The notes beneath the pieces are model-generated. The model was not told where the DNA came from, ran no database searches, and saw only the letters and a program-made list of their open reading frames with translations. 52,102 nucleotides of DNA from Anaerolineales bacterium (lineage in GTDB: Bacteria; Chloroflexota; Anaerolineae; Anaerolineales; UBA11858): contig JAGXKM010000005.1 of the NCBI GenBank assembly GCA_018335275.1, positions 1 through 52,102 on the forward strand, in the 5' to 3' direction. The translations under genes were made by a program, and so were the position numbers. This document shows, piece after piece, positions 34,155-43,152 of the stretch. How positions within the stretch are numbered: the stretch's first letter is position 1; each line of letters begins with the position of its first letter.

Positions 34155-35660
34155 ATGCCCCAATATATCGCGGCTCTTGATCAGGGAACAACGAGCACCC
34201 GGTGTATCATCTTCAACCGGGCAGGAGAGATCAAAGTCATCAGCCAGAAAGATCACCAACAAATTTACCCCCGACCGGGGTGGGTTGAACACAACCCGCT
34301 GGAAATCTGGGATAATGCGAAGTATGTCCTGCAAGAAAGCCTTCAAAAGGGAGGTTTGAAAGCTGGGGATGTGGCAGGATTGGGGATCACAAATCAACGC
34401 GAAACAACCATTATCTGGGAAAAATCCACAGGAAAACCTGTTTGTCCTGCCATTGTCTGGCAGGACACGAGAACGGACAGGTTCTGCGATCAATTAGCAA
34501 AGGAAGGGGGTCAGGATCGCTTTCGAGAAATCACAGGGCTTCCCATTTCAACCTATTTTTCCGGACCAAAAGTGAATTGGATTTTGAATCATGTAGAAGG
34601 TGCTTCAAAAAAAGCGAGGCAGGGAGACCTGCTTTTCGGGACCATTGACAGCTGGTTAGTATGGAATTTAACCGGTGGACCTCAAGGGGGTAAACACGTC
34701 ACGGATGTCACCAATGCTTCCCGGACAATGCTTATGAATTTAGAGACGTTATCCTGGGATAGGCAGATCCTGGATGTCATGGGGATCCCTGAAAGCATGC
34801 TCCCCAAGATACGATCCTCATCCGAGATTTATGGCAAGACGGTCACCCCGTTTTCCGGCATCCCCATTGCAGGTATTCTGGGAGATCAACAAGCCGCTCT
34901 CTTTGGACAAACCTGTTTTGACCAGGGGGAAGCAAAGAACACATATGGAACCGGCTGTTTTTTGCTGCTCAACACAGGTGAAAAGCCGATCATAAGCAAA
35001 TCCGGATTGATCACCACAATCGGCTACCAGGTTGGAGGACAAGAACCGGCCTACGCCCTGGAAGGTTCCATCGCTATCGCCGGGGCTTTGGTGCAGTGGC
35101 TGCGCGATAATATCGGGATGATCGACAAGAGTTCAGAGGTTGAAGATTTGGCCAAAGAAGTCAAAGATAATGGTGGGGTGTATTTCGTCCCAGCATTTTC
35201 TGGCCTTTACGCCCCGTATTGGCGCTCCGATGCCCGGGGTGTCATCGTCGGTCTAACCCGATATGTGGAAAAAGCACACATGGCCCGGGCGGCATTGGAA
35301 GCGACTGCGTATCAAACCTCGGAGATCCTGGAAGCTATGGAGAAGGATGCTGGCGTGTCTTTGAAACACCTCAAAGTGGATGGGGGCATGGTGGTCAATG
35401 AACTCCTGATGCAGTTTCAAGCTGATATATTGGACGTGCCCGTGATCAGGCCGACCATCACAGAAACCACCTCTTCGGGGGCTGCTTACGCGGCTGGATT
35501 GGCATTGGGTTTTTGGGACGATCTGTCAACCTTGCGCAAGAAATGGAAAGAAGACAAGCGGTGGACCCCAAGCATGTCAGCCGAACGCCGCCAGCAGCTC
35601 ATCCATTCCTGGAACAAAGCTGTGAAACGATCTTTCGGTTGGGTAGAGGAAGCAGATTGA
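34155..35660 (+). CDS. glpK: Glycerol kinase
   Basis: ATP-dependent phosphorylation of glycerol to glycerol-3-phosphate. The 501-aa FGGY-family product starts [20 protein letters not shown] and contains [12 protein letters not shown] and WQDTRTD. The FGGY signature regions follow, with [12 protein letters not shown] and [16 protein letters not shown] near the C-terminus. Length is typical (about 500). GGGAG lies just before the ATG, which is only 9 nt after the histidine-kinase stop, so glpK is probably on the same transcript as the two-component genes. No glpF, glpD or glpA is adjacent. Confidence 0.96.
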   Translation: MPQYIAALDQGTTSTRCIIFNRAGEIKVISQKDHQQIYPRPGWVEHNPLEIWDNAKYVLQESLQKGGLKAGDVAGLGITNQRETTIIWEKSTGKPVCPAIVWQDTRTDRFCDQLAKEGGQDRFREITGLPISTYFSGPKVNWILNHVEGASKKARQGDLLFGTIDSWLVWNLTGGPQGGKHVTDVTNASRTMLMNLETLSWDRQILDVMGIPESMLPKIRSSSEIYGKTVTPFSGIPIAGILGDQQAALFGQTCFDQGEAKNTYGTGCFLLLNTGEKPIISKSGLITTIGYQVGGQEPAYALEGSIAIAGALVQWLRDNIGMIDKSSEVEDLAKEVKDNGGVYFVPAFSGLYAPYWRSDARGVIVGLTRYVEKAHMARAALEATAYQTSEILEAMEKDAGVSLKHLKVDGGMVVNELLMQFQADILDVPVIRPTITETTSSGAAYAAGLALGFWDDLSTLRKKWKEDKRWTPSMSAERRQQLIHSWNKAVKRSFGWVEEAD

Positions 35661-35741
35661 CTGCTTCGTCTTTCTGATTTTGAGGAAAAATTGGGATAAA
35701 AAGTAGAAGGACCCCAATGCACAGGAAAAGGGTTTATTTCC

Positions 35742-37397
35742 ATGCTCAGCTCTGATGGTTCCCAATCAAAAATACCAAAAGGGAAACCCTTCAAACTGTT
35801 TCTGTGCATAGTGTTGATGTTGACCTTTACCATAGCCGCTGTTCAGGTATCAGCCCAAGGATCATCCCACCGAACGCGGATAATCACCGTGCGGTACACA
35901 GAATTTGAATGGTGGCTGTCGCGTTGGTCAGACAACCTCACTGAGTGTCAAGTTTATATCGACCACGAGGGAAAACCGACTAATTTAGAGATTTTCTACC
36001 AGTGCGAAAGCGATGTATATCAACGTTGGCTAGAATCCACCCCTTGTTTGAAGTCAAGGAATGAAGATTCCCATACCTGTCCGGGATACTACTTGTTTCT
36101 GGCAAATACCGCTCCTCGAGAAAAGCAGGTGAAGGTCAAGCTCCCCTCCCCTGAAGTTTCCATTGAAATCACCCACTGCGAATCCCATCAAGAAGATTCT
36201 GTGTGTTCTGAAATACCTCACTTGTTCATACAAGCAGAAGAACCGCTCCCTAATGAACACATCTTCCAGATTCAAGGTCAATTAAACGGGACTCCTTTTG
36301 TTTGTCAGGGATCTACCTGTGATGTGCCACTCAGGCCCACAACAGAAAGAGGTGTATCGCTTTCATTCTGGGCAGATTCCACTTATGGCGACAGCAGTAC
36401 GCATTACCAGGGCAGAGTCCGCCTGATTGAGAAATCTCTTGCGGAGAATGAAGACCAACTAACATATCAAGTTAATCTAATCAGCGACCAATATGAAAAT
36501 GAAAGCGTCTCATCCTGTTCGAAAGCATGGCACGCGTTCCCTGCCCTGGGAACACCTCCAGGATGGCTTTCAAATCCCAGGACAGAGGAGGGCTTAGCCA
36601 CTGACGAACCCCTCACATATCTGGCTGGAAAACTGATTTCATACGGTCTCGCGGACGCAAGTGTCTGCCCGGGTGAGGGATTATTGTCGAATGGTTACGC
36701 TTCGGCTTGCGGCTTAAGTGAAACCAGAACGATCGTGACAAGCTGGCAAAACAAATACGATCCCTATATTATTCGCGCAGCTCAAGAGGTTGGTATTCCA
36801 TCCCAGCTCTTAAAAAATGTCTTCATCCAAGAGAGCCAACTCTGGCCGGAAAACATGGAGGGGGAAACCTCAGAACATGGTCTGGGACATCTCACCGAAT
36901 GGGGCGCGGACACCACTCTGTTGTGGAACAATCATTTTTTTGCAGAATTCTGTCCCTTCGTGCTCAGTGAGAGAACATGCAAACTCGGATATGGAAACCT
37001 CGATGAAGAGGAAAAAGATCTCCTTCAAGGATCCCTCCTGACAGAAGTCTCCCTCACAGGCCAAGAATTAACGGAGGAGGATCATTTCAACGAAACGTAT
37101 GATCATATCTTGCTCTTCGCTGAATCCCTCCTGGGGCAATGTAAACAAACCAAACAAATTATTTACAATTACTCAGAAAAACAACCGGGTGATGTTTCCA
37201 GTTACGAGGATTTGTGGCGATTTACCCTCGTCAACTACCATGCTGGTTCTCGGTGTTTGGGAGAAGCAATGGAACAGGTCGTATCCGAAGAAAAACCATT
37301 ATCCTGGTATTTTGTCTCTTCGGCATTAGATGTAAATTATCCCAACGCAGTGGAATATATCACCAAAGTAACCCAGGAAAGAGAAACCCATCCATAA
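35742..37397 (+). CDS. Secreted Cys-rich protein with lytic-transglycosylase-like domain
   Basis: A 551-aa exported protein. A TM/signal segment lies at about 17-38. Residues about 45-330 form an unrecognised domain with at least ten Cys (for example C69, C88, C102, C113, C146, C155, C188, C193), suggesting disulfides outside the cell. Residues about 336-480 resemble the SLT fold: YDPYIIRAAQEVGIPSQLL, then FIQESQLWPEN with candidate catalytic Glu364, and HGLGHLTEWGA. Known SLT enzymes cleave the glycan strands of peptidoglycan. The later motifs are diverged, so activity is unproven. AAGGG lies about 9 nt before the ATG. Confidence 0.72.
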   Translation: MLSSDGSQSKIPKGKPFKLFLCIVLMLTFTIAAVQVSAQGSSHRTRIITVRYTEFEWWLSRWSDNLTECQVYIDHEGKPTNLEIFYQCESDVYQRWLESTPCLKSRNEDSHTCPGYYLFLANTAPREKQVKVKLPSPEVSIEITHCESHQEDSVCSEIPHLFIQAEEPLPNEHIFQIQGQLNGTPFVCQGSTCDVPLRPTTERGVSLSFWADSTYGDSSTHYQGRVRLIEKSLAENEDQLTYQVNLISDQYENESVSSCSKAWHAFPALGTPPGWLSNPRTEEGLATDEPLTYLAGKLISYGLADASVCPGEGLLSNGYASACGLSETRTIVTSWQNKYDPYIIRAAQEVGIPSQLLKNVFIQESQLWPENMEGETSEHGLGHLTEWGADTTLLWNNHFFAEFCPFVLSERTCKLGYGNLDEEEKDLLQGSLLTEVSLTGQELTEEDHFNETYDHILLFAESLLGQCKQTKQIIYNYSEKQPGDVSSYEDLWRFTLVNYHAGSRCLGEAMEQVVSEEKPLSWYFVSSALDVNYPNAVEYITKVTQERETHP

Positions 37398-37409
37398 ATC
37401 TATCCCAAA

Positions 37410-37437
37410 AACCAGGGTAGTGACAACTTACCTGGTT
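37410..37437. terminator. Hairpin between convergent genes, possible terminator
   Basis: AACCAGG (37410-37416) pairs with CCTGGTT (37431-37437), with further imperfect pairing inside. It contains GGGTAGTGACA, an 11-mer also found in the hairpin at 31955-31993. It lies between the convergent SLT-like gene (plus) and the 65-aa gene (minus). No long U-tract follows on either strand. Confidence 0.5.
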
Positions 37438-37444
37438 AGCAGAG

Positions 37445-37642
37445 CTACTCGCGCTTCACTAATTCTCGAGCCAGGGTTAAAAACTCCTCCCATTCCTCAG
37501 TAAAGAAATGCACCGTCAAATTATTCAGCTCCAGATGGTATGTTTCTTCTCCATCGGGTTCTTCCGCCTTCCAGGCCAAATAATTTTCCGTTTCAACAAC
37601 CGTTTCTGTATTTAAAACCTGTGTTTCTTTTTCTTCGCTCAT
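37445..37642 (-). CDS. Small acidic protein, unknown
   Basis: A 65-aa acidic protein with AGGAGG 8 nt before its ATG, one of the best ribosome-binding sites in the window. It has no signal peptide or TM segment. The C-terminal half (about 35-63, LELNNLTVHFFTEEWEEFLT) suggests a beta strand followed by an amphipathic helix. It begins 27 nt after the LysM-M23 peptidase stop, so it is probably the last gene of rho - M23 - this gene. No family is recognised. Confidence 0.7.
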   Translation of the reverse strand: MSEEKETQVLNTETVVETENYLAWKAEEPDGEETYHLELNNLTVHFFTEEWEEFLTLARELVKRE

Positions 37643-37669
37643 AATCTAAGCCTCCTGATGATGAATAAG

Positions 37670-38761
37670 TTACAGACCGGGGAGAACAATCCAGGGATTG
37701 ACAAACCCTCCCTGAAACCGGACTTCAAAATGGAGGTGAGGTCCTGTCGAATTACCTGTGGACCCTCCCCTTCCGATCACCTGCCCTTTTGATACGCTTT
37801 GCCCACATCCAACACTTGTTTGGCTGAGGTGGGCGTATAACGTTTGATATCCATTCCCGTGGTCTATGATGACCACATTGCCGTATCCCCCTCTAGCCCA
37901 ACCGGAGAAAACCACCACTCCATGGTCTGAGGCGAACACCGGCCCTCCCAGTTTTACGCCCAGATCAATCGCTAAATGCCCGGACCAATAATCATTACCG
38001 GAAAGATAGTAGCTGTTTGTGGGCCATCCGAAAGATCCGCTGCCCACCACCCCCTGATAACTGCCAGGACAGACACCACCCCCGTAAACCCCTTCAGATA
38101 CACCCGCGGATCCGCGAGCGATGGTAGGGATGATCCACTGCTGGAATTCGCGCTCCCCACCCGGGATCATGACATGGGTGCCTGGTTCAACGGTTGGGTT
38201 TGTGAGGTCCAGTTGATTTCCCGTCCAATTCAAGAGATTCTCAGGCTGGGTATCAAACCTTTCCGCGACATCATCGATCGTATCCCCCTCCTGCCATTCA
38301 TAATAAATTCCATCAACGGGAGGGATGGTCAACTCCATCTCGGGCATAAGGGCATGGGGGTTATCCTGGAGGACGTCATAATTGGACCAAAGGATCGTCT
38401 CAGGCTTCAGGTTGAACTTTTCAGCGATTCCAAAGACTGAATCATAGGGTTCAACAATGTAGGTGATCGCTTCACTGCGATTTTGATTGGGAATGATGGT
38501 GTCCAGATGAGCAGCCCGGATTATGGGCTCCGGTGCAGATCCAGGATGAAATTCCGGTATAGGATATATCTTTTTTTCCTGGGATTCCTCAGGAGTGGGT
38601 GTCATATGTTCCCCCTTTTTCATCTGAACGAGGTTTGGCGCACTTTCCCCTTCGACCACTAAGTATCCAGCCCAAATAACCAAATTAATCGCCATCAGCC
38701 AAAAGATGGCAACGATCCCCTTCTTCCAATGATTCGACAGGAGAGAAATGAAACGATCCAC
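37670..38761 (-). CDS. LysM-domain M23 metallopeptidase
   Basis: A 363-aa envelope protein. An N-terminal membrane anchor (about 14-36) is followed by two LysM peptidoglycan-binding modules (about 100-150 and 153-202). The M23 domain (about 245-355) has the zinc ligands in HLAIDLG (H-x3-D) and HLHFEVR (H-x-H), with YAHLSQ between. Such enzymes are Gly-Gly or DD-endopeptidases of the wall, or amidase activators when degenerate; all metal ligands are present here. The GTG start at 38761 is 3 nt after the rho stop, so it is translated with rho. It is followed by the 65-aa gene. Confidence 0.93.
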   Translation of the reverse strand: MDRFISLLSNHWKKGIVAIFWLMAINLVIWAGYLVVEGESAPNLVQMKKGEHMTPTPEESQEKKIYPIPEFHPGSAPEPIIRAAHLDTIIPNQNRSEAITYIVEPYDSVFGIAEKFNLKPETILWSNYDVLQDNPHALMPEMELTIPPVDGIYYEWQEGDTIDDVAERFDTQPENLLNWTGNQLDLTNPTVEPGTHVMIPGGEREFQQWIIPTIARGSAGVSEGVYGGGVCPGSYQGVVGSGSFGWPTNSYYLSGNDYWSGHLAIDLGVKLGGPVFASDHGVVVFSGWARGGYGNVVIIDHGNGYQTLYAHLSQTSVGCGQSVSKGQVIGRGGSTGNSTGPHLHFEVRFQGGFVNPWIVLPGL

Positions 38762-38764
38762 TAG

Positions 38765-40036
38765 CTACTCATTCAACGTGGTCAAGAACTCTTCATTGCT
38801 TGATGTTTCACTGATCCGCTTAATGATCGATTCGGTCGCAGAGGCCTGATCCATTCCCGCCCCGTGGGGAGGATCCGAGACCATTTGATCATACATCCGA
38901 CGCATCAACCATACCCGGGGGGTCAGATCTGGACCGAGGAGAAGTTCTTCTCGTCGCGTCGAAGAACGAGAAATATCAATCGCTGGAAAAACACGTCGCT
39001 CCTGAAGAGTCCGGGAGAGGTGAAGCTCCATATTTCCCGTGCCTTTGAACTCCTCATAAACGACATCATCCATCCGTGATCCCGTGTCAATTAAGCAGGT
39101 CCCAATGATTGTTAATGAACCCCCATTTTCAATGTTTCGAGCTGCACCAAAGAAACGTTTAGGCGGATAAAGGGCAGAAGGATCAATGCCCCCCGACAAA
39201 GTCCGGCCAGAGGGAGAGACAACGAGGTTATAGGCCCGGGCCAGCCGGGTGATGGAATCCAGCATGACAACCACAGTCATACCCGACTCCACTAAGCGTT
39301 TCGCCCTTTCCAAAACCATTTCAGCCACACGAACATGGGAGGACACCGGTTCATCAAAAGTAGAAGAAATGACTTCAGCATCCACAGAACGGTCCATATC
39401 CGTGACCTCTTCCGGTCTTTCTCCAATCAAAGCGACAATAAGATGGACTTCTGGGTTTTTCTTCGAAATAGCATTTGTCATTTCTTTGAGGATCGTCGTT
39501 TTCCCAGCCTTGGGGGGTGAGACGATCAAACCTCTCTGGCCCCTTCCTACTGGGGTGATCAAGTTAATTAACCTGGTAGAAATGATGTGGGGCTCAGTCT
39601 CAAGGTCAAAACGCCTATCGGGGAAAATCGGAATCAGTGATTTGAACTCAGGTCTGCGTTTAATTTCTGCAGGCTCAAGACCGTTTACGCTCTCTGCCTT
39701 CAGCAAACCATAGTGGCGCTCGGAGTTGCGAGGAGGACGGACATGCCCAATCACAAGGTCCCCACTCCGCAGATCAAAGCGCCGAATTTGGGATTGCGAA
39801 ACATAGATATCATCCGGCCCGGACTGATAATCCGCACCCCGCAAGAAACCGATCCCTTCACTCATGATTTCCAGGACCCCCCCGCGGACTTCTCGGCCTT
39901 TTTCTTCCGCTTCAGCTCGTCGTATCTCTAGGACGAGTTCTTCTCTTTTCATCCACCGGGAACGAGGAATATTCAGGTCTTGGGCAATTTGGCGTAAATC
40001 ACCCAAAGATTTATCAAACAACTCTTTTGCTCTCAT
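38765..40036 (-). CDS. rho: Transcription termination factor Rho
   Basis: Hexameric RNA helicase that ends transcription. At 423 aa it has normal length. The N-terminal SAP-like and cold-shock RNA-binding part includes GFLRGADYQSGPDDIYVS. The ATPase core has P-loop PPKAGKTT, IGERPEEVTDM, Walker B VVVMLDSITRLARAYN and the Q/R-loop region KGTGNMELHLSR, which is intact. The ATG lacks a clear Shine-Dalgarno. A near-consensus promoter (40188-40216) gives a leader of about 145 nt; autogenous control through such a leader is known for rho elsewhere and not shown here. The M23 peptidase starts 3 nt after the stop. Confidence 0.97.
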   Translation of the reverse strand: MRAKELFDKSLGDLRQIAQDLNIPRSRWMKREELVLEIRRAEAEEKGREVRGGVLEIMSEGIGFLRGADYQSGPDDIYVSQSQIRRFDLRSGDLVIGHVRPPRNSERHYGLLKAESVNGLEPAEIKRRPEFKSLIPIFPDRRFDLETEPHIISTRLINLITPVGRGQRGLIVSPPKAGKTTILKEMTNAISKKNPEVHLIVALIGERPEEVTDMDRSVDAEVISSTFDEPVSSHVRVAEMVLERAKRLVESGMTVVVMLDSITRLARAYNLVVSPSGRTLSGGIDPSALYPPKRFFGAARNIENGGSLTIIGTCLIDTGSRMDDVVYEEFKGTGNMELHLSRTLQERRVFPAIDISRSSTRREELLLGPDLTPRVWLMRRMYDQMVSDPPHGAGMDQASATESIIKRISETSSNEEFLTTLNE

Positions 40037-40187
40037 ATAAATTTACTCAATTTTTAACTCAGTTAGGGTGAAATTCTAGATAGGTCCTGTTTGCACGCGC
40101 CCATTACTCTGCACTATTCTTTAACGACCATAGTGGGGAGCGAATACAAACACTTAGCTTCTCTAAGGATTGGGAAAGAACGACCAA

Positions 40188-40216
40188 ATTATAGCATGTC
40201 CCAGTCTTGTTTGCAA
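40188..40216 (-). promoter_or_regulatory. Sigma-A-type promoter for rho
   Basis: The minus strand reads TTGCAA (40211-40216), a 17-bp spacer and a perfect TATAAT (40188-40193). Predicted initiation near 40181 leaves about 145 nt of leader before the rho ATG. Confidence 0.7.
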
Positions 40217-40475
40217 GTTGATTTAAGGGGTTGCACGTTTCCCTCGTCCCGGCACACCATCTTATTTATGATTCTAACACTACTCCCCTAAAAAACGCCA
40301 GGTTTGGGTTCGGCTCAAGATCTCTCCACGCCAGAACAATCCCCGCTCTCTGATCTCTTGGCAAGGGGCAGCCCGGAAAATGTAATCAGCAAAGATTGAG
40401 ACTATGCTCCGTGGCGCCCTTCATCATAGAGATAACCCATATCCAGCAGGAGGCCAGACTTCTGAGTTGTGAAGA

Positions 40476-40484
40476 TGGTATAAT
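40476..40484 (+). promoter_or_regulatory. Extended -10 promoter for prfA
   Basis: TGGTATAAT on the plus strand has the TG of an extended -10 and a perfect TATAAT (40479-40484). No -35 is apparent. Predicted initiation is about 40 nt before the prfA ATG. Confidence 0.55.
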
Positions 40485-40531
40485 CTCATTCGGTTCGTAT
40501 TCAATCAAAAAAGTCCATAAATGAGATTATT

Positions 40532-41599
40532 ATGCTGTTAGAAAAGTTATCAGGAATCGAGGAACGATATCAAGAAATCAATCAACAACTCCTCCAGGTT
40601 GGAGATGATTACCAACGAGCTGCGGAATTGGGAAAGGAGAAATCGGATCTCGAACCCCTCATAGAAGCCATCAACGAATATAAAGACTCTTTAGCCCAAC
40701 TCAAGGATGCCAGGACGTTATTGGATGTTGAGGATGACGAAATGAAAGAGTTGGCGGAAATGGAAGTCCAAGACCTAGAAGCAAAAATTCAGGGATTGGA
40801 AAGCCGGATCAAAAAATTACTCTTGCCTAAAGACCCCCGGGATAAACGGAATGTGATCTTAGAAATCCGGGCCGGGGCAGGTGGGGATGAAGCGGGTTTA
40901 TTTGCGGGGGATTTATTCCGGATGTACAGCAGATATGCTGAACGCCAGGGATGGAAAGTGGAAATCCTCTCTCTTCATGAAACGGGTGTGGGGGGGATAA
41001 AAGAAATCTCTGCGATAATCAAAGGGAAGGGCGCTTTTTCCAAGTTAAAGTACGAATCGGGCGTCCACAGGGTCCAACGCGTCCCGGAAACCGAATCACA
41101 AGGGCGAATCCATACCTCAACAGCGACCGTAGCTGTGCTCGCTGAGGTGGACGACGTTGAAATTGACATTTCACCCAACGATATCCAAATGGATGTCTTC
41201 ATAGCAGGAGGTCCGGGTGGACAGAGCGTACAAAAAAACGCCACAGCCATCCGATTGACCCATGAACCCACCGGGATTGTCGTGCAGTGCCAGGACGAAC
41301 GCTCCCAATCCCAGAACCGGGCCCGGGCCATGAGCATCCTCAAAGCCAGGCTGTACGAACTTGAGGAGCAGAAACGCCGTGAAAAACAGGAACAGGCCCG
41401 GCGGTCCCAGGTGGGAACAGGGGGGCGCTCTGAAAAAATCCGGACCTATAATTTCCCCCAAAACCGGGTCACGGACCACCGAATTAACTACTCCTCTCAC
41501 CAATTGGACGCTGTCCTGGACGGGGAAATTAATGAGTTCATCGAGGAATTATCCACAGAGGACGAAGCGAAACGCCTTGCTGAAGCTGGGCTGGAATAA
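40532..41599 (+). CDS. prfA: Peptide chain release factor 1
   Basis: Class I release factor that reads UAA and UAG. The 355-aa product has the catalytic GGQ in AGGPGGQSVQKN (about 227-238). The codon-recognition tripeptide is PET in RVPETESQGRIHTST, the RF1-type PxT position, where RF2 has SPF. Usual RF1 is PAT or PVT, so the middle Glu is slightly unusual. The GGQ context (GGP before, SVQKN after) also differs from the common SSGAGGQHVN of proteobacterial RF1. It leads prfA - prmC - tsaC; its methyltransferase gene follows 7 nt later. Confidence 0.95.
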   Translation: MLLEKLSGIEERYQEINQQLLQVGDDYQRAAELGKEKSDLEPLIEAINEYKDSLAQLKDARTLLDVEDDEMKELAEMEVQDLEAKIQGLESRIKKLLLPKDPRDKRNVILEIRAGAGGDEAGLFAGDLFRMYSRYAERQGWKVEILSLHETGVGGIKEISAIIKGKGAFSKLKYESGVHRVQRVPETESQGRIHTSTATVAVLAEVDDVEIDISPNDIQMDVFIAGGPGGQSVQKNATAIRLTHEPTGIVVQCQDERSQSQNRARAMSILKARLYELEEQKRREKQEQARRSQVGTGGRSEKIRTYNFPQNRVTDHRINYSSHQLDAVLDGEINEFIEELSTEDEAKRLAEAGLE

Positions 41600-41606
41600 T
41601 CTACAT

Positions 41607-42452
41607 GTGAATGATAAAACCACCTTGGACCGCGTTCGCCAGCGAATAAATCCCCACAGCAGCACTCCTTACCTTGATGCCCTGGTCCTCCTCAGTCACA
41701 TCCTGGAGCGGTCCCGTTCCTGGATTCTGGCCCACCCAAACCCCTTTTTATCCTCCAGCCAGCAAGAAAAAATCCGCATGGCTCTCCAAAAGCTGGAGCA
41801 TGGGGTCCCCTTACCTTACATACTGGGAACGTGGGAATTTTATCAATTATCTTTCAAAGTTACCCCCGATGTCCTCATCCCCCGTCCCGAAACGGAACTT
41901 TTGGTGGATTATGCCAGAGAGTGGTTGGGATCCCACCCCTCACGCCGATCCTGCGCTGACATCGGGACAGGTTCTGGCTGCATCCCCATCTCCATCGCCC
42001 ACCACATCCCGGATTCCCACTTCACCGCCGGCGATCTCTCCCGGGAAAGCCTAAAAATCGCCCAAATAAATGCTGCCAAACATAAGGTAGGTGAGAATCT
42101 TTCTTTCTATCAAGGTCACCTCATGCAGGCCTTAGGTGGGACATTTGATCTCATCACCGCAAATCTTCCTTACATTCCCAGGTCGAAACTGGTTTCGCTT
42201 GACGTCTACGGCCGGGAACCCACCCAGGCTCTGGATGGAGGACGAGAAGGACTGAAGTACATTTCCTCTCTGCTGCATTCCGCCCCTCGGAAGTTAAAGA
42301 AAGGAGGTCTGATCTTAATAGAAATAGATGGGTCGCAAGGGAAAGAAGCTTACGGCTTAGGAAAAAAATGCTTTCCCCAGGCAAAAGTTTCGGTCAGCCA
42401 AGACCTTTCTGGAAAAGACCGTTTATTGATCATTCAAACAAGGGAACCATGA
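41607..42452 (+). CDS. prmC: Release-factor glutamine methyltransferase
   Basis: SAM-dependent N5-methylation of the Gln in the release-factor GGQ. The 281-aa product has an N-terminal helical domain (about 1-75), GTWEFYQLSFKV, IPRPETELLV (90-100) and the SAM-binding ADIGTGSGCIPISIA (117-131). The catalytic NPPY is NLPY here (186-189). A frame open from 41361 lies inside prfA and is not PrmC-like, so the GTG at 41607 was chosen, although it lacks a good Shine-Dalgarno and probably depends on coupling to prfA. The stop overlaps the tsaC start by 4 nt. Confidence 0.9.
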   Translation: MNDKTTLDRVRQRINPHSSTPYLDALVLLSHILERSRSWILAHPNPFLSSSQQEKIRMALQKLEHGVPLPYILGTWEFYQLSFKVTPDVLIPRPETELLVDYAREWLGSHPSRRSCADIGTGSGCIPISIAHHIPDSHFTAGDLSRESLKIAQINAAKHKVGENLSFYQGHLMQALGGTFDLITANLPYIPRSKLVSLDVYGREPTQALDGGREGLKYISSLLHSAPRKLKKGGLILIEIDGSQGKEAYGLGKKCFPQAKVSVSQDLSGKDRLLIIQTREP

Positions 42453-43072
42453 ACATAAAAATCATCCAAGCCAGGAATCCGGAAACCATCCCCACAGCTC
42501 AAGAAATTATCCAACAGGGAGGAGTGATCGCTTTTCCAACAGACACTGTATACGGGGTGGGCGTATCTGCATTTAACAATCAGGCTATACTCAAACTCTA
42601 CGACCTTAAAAAAAGGTCCAAAAAGAAAGCAATCCCCATCCTGATTGCTGAACCGTCCGAGTTAAACCATTTGGCTGCCCTCCAGTCCCCTGCATGCCAA
42701 AGGTTGATGGACCGCTTCTGGCCCGGTCCCCTGACCCTGGTCCTTCAAGGAAAAGATACCCTGCCCCCGGCACTCTCACCAGAGCCCACAGTAGGTATCC
42801 GCATTCCCGCAAGCCTTTTTACCCGAGAACTACTCCAAGCCACCGGTCCCCTGGCAGCGACTTCCGCTAACATATCTGGAAAACCAAGCGCACGCACAGC
42901 GGCAGATGTCATGGAACAGATATCTCAAGGTATTGATCTGATCATTGATGGGGGTGAAACACCCAGCAAAGGTTCCTCTACAGTTGTGAACTGCACAACG
43001 GAGCGCCTGCACATTCTACGCCAAGGACCTATCCCCGCTGATGAGCTGAAAGAAATCTGGGAGAATGGTTAG
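42449..43072 (+). CDS. tsaC: L-threonylcarbamoyladenylate synthase (TsaC/YrdC type)
   Basis: Makes threonylcarbamoyl-AMP from Thr, bicarbonate and ATP, the first step of t6A tRNA modification. The 207-aa product is the short TsaC/YrdC form without the Sua5 C-terminal domain. It has GGVIAFPTDTVYGVG (about 24-38), the KKRSKKKAIPILI substrate loop, GPLTLVLQGKD and ATSANISGKPS. The ATG overlaps the prmC stop by 4 nt and has AAGGG upstream. The partner gene tsaD lies at 45420-46490; tsaB and tsaE are not visible in the window. Confidence 0.92.
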   Translation: MNIKIIQARNPETIPTAQEIIQQGGVIAFPTDTVYGVGVSAFNNQAILKLYDLKKRSKKKAIPILIAEPSELNHLAALQSPACQRLMDRFWPGPLTLVLQGKDTLPPALSPEPTVGIRIPASLFTRELLQATGPLAATSANISGKPSARTAADVMEQISQGIDLIIDGGETPSKGSSTVVNCTTERLHILRQGPIPADELKEIWENG

Positions 43073-43152
43073 GACTCCTTGAATTCGTTAAATCCCTCTT
43101 CATAATGAGGTGAATTCTTCTTCTTTATTTCTTGCCCATTATCCGATTTAAC

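Larger units (their letters stand above)
40037..40531. other. Divergent rho/prfA intergenic region
   Basis: No gene is visible in these 495 bp. Near rho is a leader of about 145 nt and the rho promoter (40188-40216). Near prfA is an extended -10 promoter (40476-40484). The middle (40217-40470) shows no open frame with a ribosome-binding site, no tRNA fold and no strong hairpin. Confidence 0.55.

Noticed and set aside
41361-41606. N-terminal extension of prmC inside prfA
   Set aside because: The 82 extra residues overlap the GGQ half of RF1 and do not resemble PrmC; the GTG at 41607 gives a normal PrmC length.
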